Positions 1 through 5,950 are shown, numbered from the stretch's first letter. The stretch is 6,378 nt of DNA from an uncultured Coriobacteriaceae bacterium (GCA_902772085.1 CACXZL010000107.1:1-6378); one strand, 5' to 3'. Numbers and translations are program-made. Notes: a model not told the origin generated them from the letters alone.

Positions 1-18
1 AAAGATATACAGAAAAAA

Positions 19-50
19 GGCGCGCAGCTCCTTCTCGATAGCTGCGCGCC
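19..50 (-). terminator. Rho-independent terminator of the HAD lipoprotein gene
   Basis: A perfect 11-bp inverted repeat (19-29 with 40-50, arm GGCGCGCAGCT) encloses a 10-nt loop. On the minus strand it is followed directly by six T residues (complement of 13-18). It lies 33 bp beyond the stop codon of the minus-strand HAD gene. The plus-strand side ends in TTCTTT, so it may also work weakly for transcription entering from the right-hand neighbour outside the window. Confidence 0.88.
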
Positions 51-82
51 TTCTTTGCCTGGTGATGTGGGTTTTGTCTGGC

Positions 83-1285
83 TTATGCAGCCTGTGCCAC
101 GTCATCCTTGGCAGCGCCCTTGTACGTCACGCTGTCACCGTAGATGGTCTTCCAGTCGTCCTTCATAGACACTGCCGTGTAGCCGTACTCCTTGCACTCA
201 TCACGCATCTTCTCAGCCTTTTCGGTGTTGCCGTTCTCGCGGGCGAGGTCATCGCAGCAGAGCTGGAATGCGGCGCTCTTGTACGTGGGGTTGGAGAGCG
301 CGTAGTTGTCCATAGCAAAGTCACCCGAGCTGTTGCCGAAGGAGAGCACCGGCTGCTTGGCAACCTCGCGCTGGATGATGTAGCACTTGTTTTCCTTGAG
401 GGTCTTCATGAGGAAGGTTCCGCCGAGTACGAGCTTCTCATCCTTCGTGAAGGTGTAGTCCAGGCCGTCCTTGTCGCCTTGGTTGCTGCCCACGAGCGTC
501 TCGTCGGAGCCGAGGATGTGGTTGAGCGGCAAGTCGATGGGGCAGAGGTCGGAGCTGAAGACGCCGCGCATGATGAGGCGGTCGGTACCCGACATCATGT
601 AGACGTCGAAGTCGTTGGCCTGGAGGTACTGTACCACCTGGACCATGGGCAGGTAGAAGCTGGCGCCGCGCTTCAAGCCGGTGTAGCTGGGCATGTCGGT
701 CTCGGCGAACTTGTGCACGTAGTCGTAGAACTCATCCACGGTCATGCCCTTGAAGGCCGATGCGACGGCCTGGCCATGCTCGATGGGCAGCTCTTCGTAC
801 TTGGTGCCGTTCGTGTTTTGATCAACGATCTTGTTTGCCGTGGCCTTCTCGAAGTCGGAGGCCTTGTCCTTGTAGTCGGGGTCTTCGAGCACACGATGGA
901 CGAGCAGGGTGTAGTCGAAGTAGTTCGGGTCGGTTTCGTTGAGCAGCGTTCCGTCGACGTCGAAGGTGGCGACGCGATCTTCTACGGGAATGAAATCGGG
1001 AGATGACTTGTCGGTGACGGCTTTCACGTATGCGATGAGCTCCTTCTTGAGTGGAGCGCCTTCGTTCCAAAGGCTCAGAGGATCGTCATCCTGTACGAGC
1101 GAGAGATTCGTACTTCCTTCTTTGGTCGAAGCCTCGGATGCGGCGGCTTGGCTTGACGATTCTGCGCTGCTTGCGCTTTGTTGTGTCTGCGTGCAGGCGC
1201 CTAGTCCGATCGCTGCGCACAGGGCAAACGCCACAACGGCGATGACGTGCCAAGCGCTTGCGAGGCTCTTCTTGTGGTTCTTCAT
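83..1285 (-). CDS. HAD-superfamily phosphohydrolase, surface lipoprotein
   Basis: A 400-residue predicted phosphomonoesterase anchored outside the membrane. Residues 11-30 are hydrophobic and end in the lipobox L-G-A-C, with Cys31 as the lipidation site; a Ser/Ala-rich linker follows (about 32-60). HAD motif I is FDVDGT at 108-113 (Asp109 nucleophile, Asp111 acid/base). Motif II is the Ser of MSGTD (Ser232). Motif IV is GNSSGDFAMD at 317-326 with Asp322 and Asp326. A lysine near 295-310 would serve as motif III. The roughly 115-residue stretch between motifs I and II fits a helical C1-type cap. The start at 1285 was chosen over upstream ATGs at 1381 and 1318 because AAAGGAG precedes it and the protein then begins directly with the signal peptide. 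HAD family knowledge predicts a Mg-dependent phosphatase; the substrate (nucleotide, phosphoserine, phosphocholine or other) cannot be read from sequence. The gene is monocistronic, with its own terminator. Confidence 0.87.
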   Translation of the reverse strand: MKNHKKSLASAWHVIAVVAFALCAAIGLGACTQTQQSASSAESSSQAAASEASTKEGSTNLSLVQDDDPLSLWNEGAPLKKELIAYVKAVTDKSSPDFIPVEDRVATFDVDGTLLNETDPNYFDYTLLVHRVLEDPDYKDKASDFEKATANKIVDQNTNGTKYEELPIEHGQAVASAFKGMTVDEFYDYVHKFAETDMPSYTGLKRGASFYLPMVQVVQYLQANDFDVYMMSGTDRLIMRGVFSSDLCPIDLPLNHILGSDETLVGSNQGDKDGLDYTFTKDEKLVLGGTFLMKTLKENKCYIIQREVAKQPVLSFGNSSGDFAMDNYALSNPTYKSAAFQLCCDDLARENGNTEKAEKMRDECKEYGYTAVSMKDDWKTIYGDSVTYKGAAKDDVAQAA

Positions 1286-1289
1286 AAGT

Positions 1290-1296
1290 CTCCTTT
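1290..1296 (-). promoter_or_regulatory. Ribosome binding site fixing the HAD gene start
   Basis: The minus strand reads AAAGGAG with 4 nt before the ATG at 1285. Neither of the in-frame upstream ATGs (1318, 1381) has a comparable site, so this decides the start. Confidence 0.75.
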
Positions 1297-1318
1297 CGTC
1301 GGAAGAGCATTGTTCCAT

Positions 1319-1324
1319 ATTATA
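1319..1324 (-). promoter_or_regulatory. Candidate -10 box (TATAAT) for the HAD gene
   Basis: The minus strand carries a perfect TATAAT 33 bp upstream of the ATG, a normal distance for a short leader. No good -35 hexamer is visible 16-18 bp further upstream (that region reads like CAAACC/AAACCC), so the promoter may be activator-dependent or the match may be partly chance. Confidence 0.45.
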
Positions 1325-1386
1325 GGCTTGGTTCAGAGGAAGGGTTTGATACGAGGCAAATACCAAACAAAGAATGGACATCGCAT

Positions 1387-1446
1387 GCCAGTAAGCAGCG
1401 ACTCACGAAGTGAGCGAGCGATGCGAGCGCGGAGCCGCTTGCTGGC
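1387..1446. repeat. Structured dyad element with nested hairpin
   Basis: GCCAGTAAGC (1387-1396) pairs with GCTTGCTGGC (1437-1446) over 10 bp with one G-U. Inside sits a second hairpin, CTCAC (1402-1406) with GTGAG (1410-1414) around a 3-nt GAA loop. The remaining interior has GAGCG three times (1412-1416, 1416-1420, 1425-1429). No T-tract follows, so it is not an ordinary terminator. It may be a dispersed repeat or a structured DNA/RNA element; only a genome search would tell. Confidence 0.45.
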
Positions 1447-1464
1447 TGGCGCAGGGGCCAGGGG

Positions 1465-1480
1465 TGTGAACTGTAACACA
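1465..1480. promoter_or_regulatory. CRP/FNR-family-like operator candidate
   Basis: TGTGA, six bases, then ACACA. This matches the CRP-type layout TGTGA-N6-TCACA with exact spacing and one mismatch. It lies between the divergent genes, about 80-90 bp upstream of the putative plus-strand -10. One such match can occur by chance. Confidence 0.25.
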
Positions 1481-1549
1481 TGACGTCTTCGTCCGGTCAT
1501 TCGGCTAGATGTGGTGAGAATCTGACTAAGTGTCCGCGGGGGAATTCTT

Positions 1550-1558
1550 TACTATGAT
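1550..1558 (+). promoter_or_regulatory. Candidate -10 region for the adenosine deaminase gene
   Basis: The overlapping hexamers TACTAT (1550-1555) and TATGAT (1553-1558) resemble TATAAT, about 57 bp before the ATG at 1615. No convincing -35 is seen. The region is bracketed by an inverted repeat (ATTCTT 1544-1549, AAGAAT 1564-1569) and by two direct GGGGGAA copies 21 bp apart (1538, 1559), an arrangement that could be an operator. Confidence 0.3.
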
Positions 1559-1614
1559 GGGGGAAGAATCCAATTGGAGCCGTTTTTTCACCGAAAGAAG
1601 AAGTGAGATCGCGT

Positions 1615-3222
1615 ATGAGACAGGGAAATGTGTATAAGGGGCTGCTTATCGTTTCTTGTGCGTTTGCCGCTGTGCTGAATGCGGGTTGCGGTCGGCCAGT
1701 GCAAATGAATGAGTCCGATTCAGTTGATCAGAGCGTCTCGAGTAGCGTCGATTCCGAAGTGGACCGTGCGTCGTACAACGCACAGCGGGAGGCTCTTCTT
1801 GCGCTGGAGCTCGTGACAGACCGACTCTCGAGCGACGAGCTTCGCCTTGATGAAAGGCTCCAAGCAATGAAGGAGGAAGCCACCGCCCTGTATGGCCAAC
1901 ACATTCCGTACGGAATAAACGAGTGGTCATCATCTATGGCTGCCGACACGCGGCTTCATGCGTTTTGTGCTGACGTGCCAAAGGGCGCCAATCTGCACGT
2001 GCATGACGCGTCGGGTATTTCCACAGACGGCCTCATCGACTTGTTGCTAGACAGAGACGTCCTCGTGAACGTGGACGAGCAAGAAGGCTATGGCAAGCTG
2101 TACTTTGACGGTTCCCCAGACGTTCCAGAGACGGCGATGCCACTCAGGGATGCCCTTGGAATCATGGATGAAAGCCAGGAAGAGGACGCGGAGCAAGGCG
2201 ACGATGAAGGTGCGTCGGAAGAGCAGCCCGTTCTCACAAGGGAAGCTTTCAGGGACATGTTTACGCTCGGTGGCGTCTTGTCTTCACAGGATGCATGGGC
2301 GGCGATGGGGGAGTCGCAGAGCAGGATGGCCAACCTGATGGCTGACGATTCATTTGTGAAGGCGTTGTATGAAGCGGGATTTCGGGAACAGGTGAAAAAC
2401 GGCGTAGATCTCGTGGAGCTCAGACTTCTTTGCAGCGAGGACGATCAGGCAAATGCCAAGTTGCTCAATGCCATTCGCGATGCCTATTATGCCGTGAAGC
2501 GCGATCGCTCGTCCTTCGTGGTGCGTGTGATCGCATGCGCAAACAAAGAGACCCGGTATAGCAAGGATGCCGTATGCAACGTCTTGCGCTCTGCCATTCG
2601 GCTGGCAACGCAGATCAGGGACGAATCCGATCCAAACGATCCGAAGAATCTCATAGTGGGCTTGGACATGGTGGGCGACGAGGATTCAAGCTGGCCTCTC
2701 AAGGAGATGGCAGATTTTCTGGGCTCGGACGAGGTGTCGAAGAGCGACCTTGCGTTGTATCTTCACTGCGGAGAGAGTCTCGCGGTGCGTGACGACAATG
2801 TGGCGGATGCTTATCTCCTGGGGGCTCGTAGAATCGGGCATGGCATCAGTCTGTATCGCTACCCTGCTCTCATGGAGTCCTATGCGAAGGATGCCGTTGC
2901 GATAGAGGTGAGCCCCATGAGCGACTTCAGATTGGGATATGTGAGCGATCTTAGGCTCCATCCAGGGGCGCTGTATCTACGGAACGGGAATCAGCTGGTT
3001 CTCTGCTCGGACGCAGGGACGTTTGTAGAGCCGGCGGTCTTGGTGGATGACTTTTACGCTGCGACGTTGTGCTGGGACATGACGTTGGCGGACATTAAGG
3101 CACTCTGCCGTAACTCCATCAACTACAGTAGCCTGTCCCAAGAGGATAAGATGTCGCTCATGGCTGCGTGGGAGACGCAGTGGGATGCATTCGTCAAGGC
3201 GCAACTTGCGCAGGCACAGTAA
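1615..3222 (+). CDS. Secreted adenosine deaminase-like lipoprotein (ADA2/ADGF type)
   Basis: A 535-residue exported amidohydrolase predicted to deaminate adenosine or deoxyadenosine to inosine and ammonia. The N-terminus is a signal peptide (hydrophobic about 9-21) ending N-A-G-C, with Cys25 the likely lipidation site although Asn at -3 is unusual. A Ser/Asp-rich linker follows. Family landmarks: PKGANLHVHD at 122-131 (zinc ligands His128 and His130; this resembles the PKGALLHxHD of ADGF/ADA2), GLDMVGDE at 349-356, LHCGES at 383-388 (zinc His384, catalytic Glu387), RIGHG at 406-410 (His409), EVSPMSD at 431-437, and CSDAG at 464-468 (zinc Asp466). The second Asp of the family's SDDP is replaced by Ala467. 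About 165-225 is an insert with a strongly acidic stretch (187-203). The ATG at 1615 was preferred to the GTG at 1603, whose purine-rich upstream stretch is too close; even so, no strong Shine-Dalgarno is visible. It is convergent with the nuclease gene, 18 bp away. Confidence 0.87.
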   Translation: MRQGNVYKGLLIVSCAFAAVLNAGCGRPVQMNESDSVDQSVSSSVDSEVDRASYNAQREALLALELVTDRLSSDELRLDERLQAMKEEATALYGQHIPYGINEWSSSMAADTRLHAFCADVPKGANLHVHDASGISTDGLIDLLLDRDVLVNVDEQEGYGKLYFDGSPDVPETAMPLRDALGIMDESQEEDAEQGDDEGASEEQPVLTREAFRDMFTLGGVLSSQDAWAAMGESQSRMANLMADDSFVKALYEAGFREQVKNGVDLVELRLLCSEDDQANAKLLNAIRDAYYAVKRDRSSFVVRVIACANKETRYSKDAVCNVLRSAIRLATQIRDESDPNDPKNLIVGLDMVGDEDSSWPLKEMADFLGSDEVSKSDLALYLHCGESLAVRDDNVADAYLLGARRIGHGISLYRYPALMESYAKDAVAIEVSPMSDFRLGYVSDLRLHPGALYLRNGNQLVLCSDAGTFVEPAVLVDDFYAATLCWDMTLADIKALCRNSINYSSLSQEDKMSLMAAWETQWDAFVKAQLAQAQ

Positions 3223-3240
3223 GATCCTTAACTCTAAACG

Positions 3241-3969
3241 CTACTCGCGCGCGAAGCGTCCAGTTGCATAGTCTATCATGTAGCCCTTTGCCGCGTTGTA
3301 TACGATTACCTGCTGGTCTATGGTGTCGTCAGAAGACCTCACATTTACGATCACGTTCCTGCATACGATTTCGGTTTTCTCGTAAAGTGGCTCTGCCGAG
3401 TAGTACAGATATCCCTCTGGGTTCTGCTCGAGCCAGGCACGAGCAAGGTCTTCGGTATATGCCATGCCTCCCTTTGCGTCACGGGCGTTTGCTCCGACGT
3501 TTTGCATGCGTGAGCCGCAGACGAGATTCTCGATGGCCTCATCGCCGCCGAGTGACTTGGCAAGAAGATGGGAGCGATTCCAAAAGTAACCGTTGTAGAC
3601 TTTGCCGTTGGGAAGCTCGATGGAAACCTTTTCGTTGTGACCCCATCCCGAGGGGTGAAGGTCCTGCATGTCTTTTCGTTTCCGTTGCGCGCCTTCTATC
3701 ATGAGGTTATAGTCGACGCACGCGCACGCCTTTCCCGCGCGACCGAGCTCATCAAGTGGCGCATAGCATACAGTCCCGAGAGTGGGTAGCTCGTCAAAGG
3801 ACGCTCTGCCCACCACTTCATAATAGTTTGGCGCTCTCGTCTCATCCCACGTGCGAACCATCGATGTCGGTTTCGCATCATCTGTACCAAAAGAGAGGTG
3901 CCCCAAGGCAAATGCTACCGTGAACGAGCAGAGAAGAACGACGATGTGGACAAGGGTACCCTTTCGCAT
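3241..3969 (-). CDS. Membrane-anchored DNA/RNA non-specific endonuclease (EndA/streptodornase type)
   Basis: A 242-residue nuclease predicted to cut DNA and possibly RNA without sequence preference outside the cell. Residues 8-23 form a hydrophobic segment after a basic N-terminus (MRKG), acting as a signal peptide or uncleaved anchor; no lipobox is seen. Landmarks of the streptococcal DNA-entry/streptodornase family: PLDELGRA at 71-78, HPSGWG at 105-110 (family PTGW), NRSHLLAKSLGG at 131-142 with general-base His134, and NLVCGSRMQN at 148-157 with the likely metal-binding Asn157. The DRGH motif of classical enzymes is NRSH here, as in many members of this branch. The exported part has Cys68, Cys82, Cys84, Cys151 and Cys203. 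The start at 3969 is supported by GGGAGA 3 nt upstream and the signal sequence; longer in-frame starts (4098, 4017) lack these. It could supply nucleotides from extracellular nucleic acid, or serve in DNA uptake or host-trap escape; no competence genes are nearby. Confidence 0.88.
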   Translation of the reverse strand: MRKGTLVHIVVLLCSFTVAFALGHLSFGTDDAKPTSMVRTWDETRAPNYYEVVGRASFDELPTLGTVCYAPLDELGRAGKACACVDYNLMIEGAQRKRKDMQDLHPSGWGHNEKVSIELPNGKVYNGYFWNRSHLLAKSLGGDEAIENLVCGSRMQNVGANARDAKGGMAYTEDLARAWLEQNPEGYLYYSAEPLYEKTEIVCRNVIVNVRSSDDTIDQQVIVYNAAKGYMIDYATGRFARE

Positions 3970-3972
3970 AGA

Positions 3973-3978
3973 TCTCCC
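3973..3978 (-). promoter_or_regulatory. Ribosome binding site fixing the nuclease start
   Basis: The minus strand reads GGGAGA with 3 nt before the ATG at 3969. It places translation at the start of the signal sequence and argues against the longer in-frame versions. Confidence 0.65.
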
Positions 3979-4012
3979 AAATGTGTGAGGCGGCGTCGCG
4001 TGGACCGAATCT

Positions 4013-4018
4013 ATCATA
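4013..4018 (-). promoter_or_regulatory. Candidate -10 box for the nuclease gene within a palindrome
   Basis: The minus strand reads TATGAT (5 of 6 to TATAAT), 43 bp upstream of the ATG. It lies inside the perfect 9-bp palindrome CTATCATAG (4011-4019), which a repressor could use. No clear -35 is found at the right distance. Confidence 0.3.
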
Positions 4019-4034
4019 GTACGATTGGACCTCC

Positions 4035-4065
4035 TTGACGTCTGGCATGTCGTATGGGGTATATT
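4035..4065 (+). promoter_or_regulatory. Candidate promoter for the alpha-glucosidase gene
   Basis: TTGACG (4035-4040, 5 of 6 to consensus) and TATATT (4060-4065, 5 of 6) are separated by 19 bp, longer than the ideal 17. The predicted start near 4072 would give a leader of about 30 nt. The palindrome GACGTC (4037-4042) overlaps the -35. Confidence 0.45.
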
Positions 4066-4088
4066 GGTGTGTGCAGTGCGGGCAGGGG

Positions 4089-4095
4089 AAAGGAG
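4089..4095 (+). promoter_or_regulatory. Ribosome binding site fixing the alpha-glucosidase start
   Basis: AAAGGAG with 8 nt before the ATG at 4104. It rules out the longer TTG and ATG starts at 4035 and 4047, which overlap the putative promoter. Confidence 0.8.
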
Positions 4096-4103
4096 CATTT
4101 GAC

Positions 4104-5792
4104 ATGCAGGACGACCTCCAGGAACGGCTCGATAGTCTCAAGTGGTGGCAGAAGACCATCGTCTATGAAGTGTATCCCAAAAGTTTTCTCGATACGGCAG
4201 GCAACGGTACGGGCACCATTGCCGGTATCGTACAAAAGCTCGACTACCTTGCGAGCCTTGGTGTGGGAGCCATCTGGATTACGCCTATCTATCGATCGCC
4301 CATGAAGGACAATGGCTATGACGTTGCCGACTACTACGCCCTCGATCCGAGCTTCGGCACCATGGATGACATGGATGAACTCATCGCCGAGGCGAAGAAG
4401 CGCAACATCCGCATCGTGATGGACCTTGTGATGAATCACACGTCCGACGAAAATGCCTGGTTTGTGGAGTCGAGTTCCTCAAAGGACAACCCAAAGTCCG
4501 ATTGGTATATATGGCGTGACGCCAAAGACGATGGAAGTGCGCCAAACAACTGGCGTGGTATCTTTGGGGGTCCGGCGTGGACGTGGGATGAGACACGGCA
4601 ACAGTACTATCTCCATACGTTTGCCGACTTTCAGCCAGACCTCAACTGGGAGTGTGCGGAAATGCGACAAGAGCTCTATCGTATGGCACGCTTCTGGCTC
4701 GACAAAGGAGTGGGCGGCTTCCGCATCGATGCCGTTACCTATATAAAGAAGCCTGAAGTATTCTGTGATGGTACGCCCGATCCGATGGATGGGCTGTTCC
4801 CCATCCATGATGCCACGGCAAACACCGAGGGTATCCTCGATCTCCTGCAAGAGTTCAAAGCAGAAGTTATGGACGGTACGGATGCCTTTGCCGTAGCAGA
4901 GGCAAACGGTGTGGTGCCTGAAGAGTTGGTAAACTGGGTGGGGAACCACGGTGTCTTCGACATGCTCTTCGAGTTCGGCCATATCCTTGTGCCACAGGGC
5001 GGCAACGAGAACTGGTACGAGTCAGACGATTGGAAACTTACTCAGCTCAAGGCAGCGCTCTCTGCCAGCCAGAGGGCTACGCGCACAAACGGATGGTATC
5101 CGATCTATTTTGAGAACCATGACCAAGCCCGCTCGGTAAGCATGTTTTTGCCAGACGTCTCAAACAAGATCGCGGGGGCAAAGATGCTTGCGACGGTGCT
5201 CATGACCTTGCGAGGTACTCCATTCGTCTATCAAGGCCAGGAGCTAGGGTACGAGAACGTGGCGTGGCCCGCGATTGACATGTACAACGACGTATCATCG
5301 CATAACCAGTACAAGATGGCTCTCCAAGCGGGCAAGACCGAGGAGGAGGCATTGGCGGCCGTGCATGCGCATAGTCGTGACAACGCGCGTACTCCCATGC
5401 AGTGGGATGCATCGGAAAATGCCGGCTTCACCAGCGCAACGCCGTGGCTTCCCGTGCATGATGACTATGCCACATGCAACGTGATGGTGGAACACGGCGA
5501 CAAGGGTTCGGTCCTGTGGTGGTATCGCACACTTGCAAAGCTGCGCATCGAGCTGCCGATATTGGTGGTGGGTGACTACACCGAGCTCATGTGCGAGCGC
5601 GAGGACCTCTACGCGTTCTCTCGAGGGTGTGGCGCTGCCCAAGCCGTTGTCATTGCCAACTTCAGGGAGGCGGAGGTGTCTTACGAGGCTCAGCTCGTGC
5701 AGGATATGGATTTGGCGATAAGCACGCATGGCGACGCGACTCCTGGCGTACTCCGTCCTTTGGAAGCGGTGGTGTACCTGTCGCGCGAATAA
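4104..5792 (+). CDS. GH13 family alpha-glucosidase (oligo-1,6-glucosidase/maltase group)
   Basis: A 562-residue cytoplasmic retaining glycoside hydrolase, normal length for the group and without a signal peptide. It would release glucose from the non-reducing end of short alpha-glucosides. The N-terminus WWQKTIVYEVYPKSF (14-28) is typical. Conserved regions in order: GYDVADY at 71-77, DLVMNH at 107-112, GFRIDA at 205-210 (nucleophile Asp209), AVAEANG at 263-269 (acid/base Glu266), ENHD at 337-340 (transition-state Asp340), then RTPMQWD at 429-435 before the C-terminal beta domain. Ala210 follows the nucleophile where alpha-1,6-specific relatives usually carry Val, which favours alpha-1,4 substrates such as maltose or malto-oligosaccharides. 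The N-terminal calcium loop of the family (DxNxDxIxD) reads D30 TAGNGTGT, so most ligands are lost. No transporter or regulator gene adjoins it in the window. Exact specificity (maltase, isomaltase, sucrase, trehalose-phosphate hydrolase) is inferred only. Confidence 0.93.
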   Translation: MQDDLQERLDSLKWWQKTIVYEVYPKSFLDTAGNGTGTIAGIVQKLDYLASLGVGAIWITPIYRSPMKDNGYDVADYYALDPSFGTMDDMDELIAEAKKRNIRIVMDLVMNHTSDENAWFVESSSSKDNPKSDWYIWRDAKDDGSAPNNWRGIFGGPAWTWDETRQQYYLHTFADFQPDLNWECAEMRQELYRMARFWLDKGVGGFRIDAVTYIKKPEVFCDGTPDPMDGLFPIHDATANTEGILDLLQEFKAEVMDGTDAFAVAEANGVVPEELVNWVGNHGVFDMLFEFGHILVPQGGNENWYESDDWKLTQLKAALSASQRATRTNGWYPIYFENHDQARSVSMFLPDVSNKIAGAKMLATVLMTLRGTPFVYQGQELGYENVAWPAIDMYNDVSSHNQYKMALQAGKTEEEALAAVHAHSRDNARTPMQWDASENAGFTSATPWLPVHDDYATCNVMVEHGDKGSVLWWYRTLAKLRIELPILVVGDYTELMCEREDLYAFSRGCGAAQAVVIANFREAEVSYEAQLVQDMDLAISTHGDATPGVLRPLEAVVYLSRE

Positions 5793-5802
5793 CTATGAGC
5801 GC

Positions 5803-5851
5803 TCCCACGCGTGATCGAGCCGTCTGGTTCACGCGTGGGAAGAAGAGTTTT
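5803..5851 (+). terminator. Terminator of the alpha-glucosidase gene
   Basis: A perfect 12-bp inverted repeat (5803-5814 with 5829-5840, arm TCCCACGCGTGA) has a 14-nt loop and lies 10 bp after the stop. The T-run (TTTT at 5848-5851) begins 7 nt after the stem, so termination may be imperfect. Each arm contains the self-complementary octamer CACGCGTG. Confidence 0.65.
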
Positions 5852-5865
5852 ATGGATACATTCAG

Positions 5866-5914
5866 TTACACTTTATAGCCTCTTCATAACATTATAACAA
5901 ATACAAAATATGTT
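5866..5914 (+). promoter_or_regulatory. AT-rich promoter-like stretch upstream of the GAF gene
   Basis: This is the most AT-rich stretch of the window. TATAAC (5893-5898, 5 of 6 to TATAAT) could be a -10, but no -35 at standard spacing was found. TATGTT (5909-5914) is a weaker alternative. If transcription starts here, the leader before the GAF gene is about 150 nt. Confidence 0.3.
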
Positions 5915-5934
5915 GACCGAGAAAACGGTTTTTT
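5915..5934 (+). terminator. Small hairpin with T-run (second terminator or attenuator)
   Basis: GACCG (5915-5919) pairs with CGGTT (5926-5930) around a 6-nt A-rich loop, followed by a run of six T (5929-5934). The stem is short, so strength is doubtful. It could back up the terminator at 5803-5851, or act as an attenuator if the GAF promoter lies upstream. Confidence 0.4.
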
Positions 5935-5950
5935 CCTTCTGTAAGCACCC

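Larger units (their letters stand above)
1286..1614. other. Divergent intergenic region between the two lipoprotein genes
   Basis: These 329 bases hold no convincing gene. Short reading frames crossing it lack ribosome binding sites. It contains the minus-strand TATAAT box at 1319-1324, a GC-rich dyad element at 1387-1446, a CRP-like half-site pair at 1465-1480, an inverted repeat around a plus-strand -10 at 1541-1571, and a perfect 10-bp palindrome TCCAATTGGA at 1569-1578. About 1330-1385 shows nothing recognisable. Confidence 0.7.

Noticed and set aside
62..1006. Long 314-codon open frame on the plus strand
   Set aside because: It lies antisense to the HAD gene, which has clear catalytic motifs, a signal peptide and a ribosome binding site. 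The antisense product is a Val/Leu/Glu/His-rich shadow with no recognisable domain.
1570..1588. CCAATTGG followed by a T-run, considered as a terminator
   Set aside because: The palindrome has no loop, five bases separate it from the T-run, and it lies just upstream of a start codon. An operator-like palindrome is more likely.
3168..3704. 178-codon plus-strand frame overlapping the deaminase end and the nuclease
   Set aside because: Arg/Ser/Cys-rich composition typical of a shadow frame. It overlaps two well-supported genes and has no ribosome binding site or motif.
4014..4439. 141-codon minus-strand frame across the start of the alpha-glucosidase
   Set aside because: Antisense to a gene with all GH13 motifs, and it covers the divergent promoter region. 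No independent support.
4479..4982. 167-codon minus-strand frame inside the alpha-glucosidase
   Set aside because: Shadow of the GH13 coding strand with no recognisable family.
5806..5837. Two CACGCGTG octamers considered as an operator pair, with a related ACGCGT at 6075
   Set aside because: The octamers are a direct consequence of the terminator arms containing a self-complementary core. The ACGCGT at 6075 is in coding sequence and is probably coincidence.
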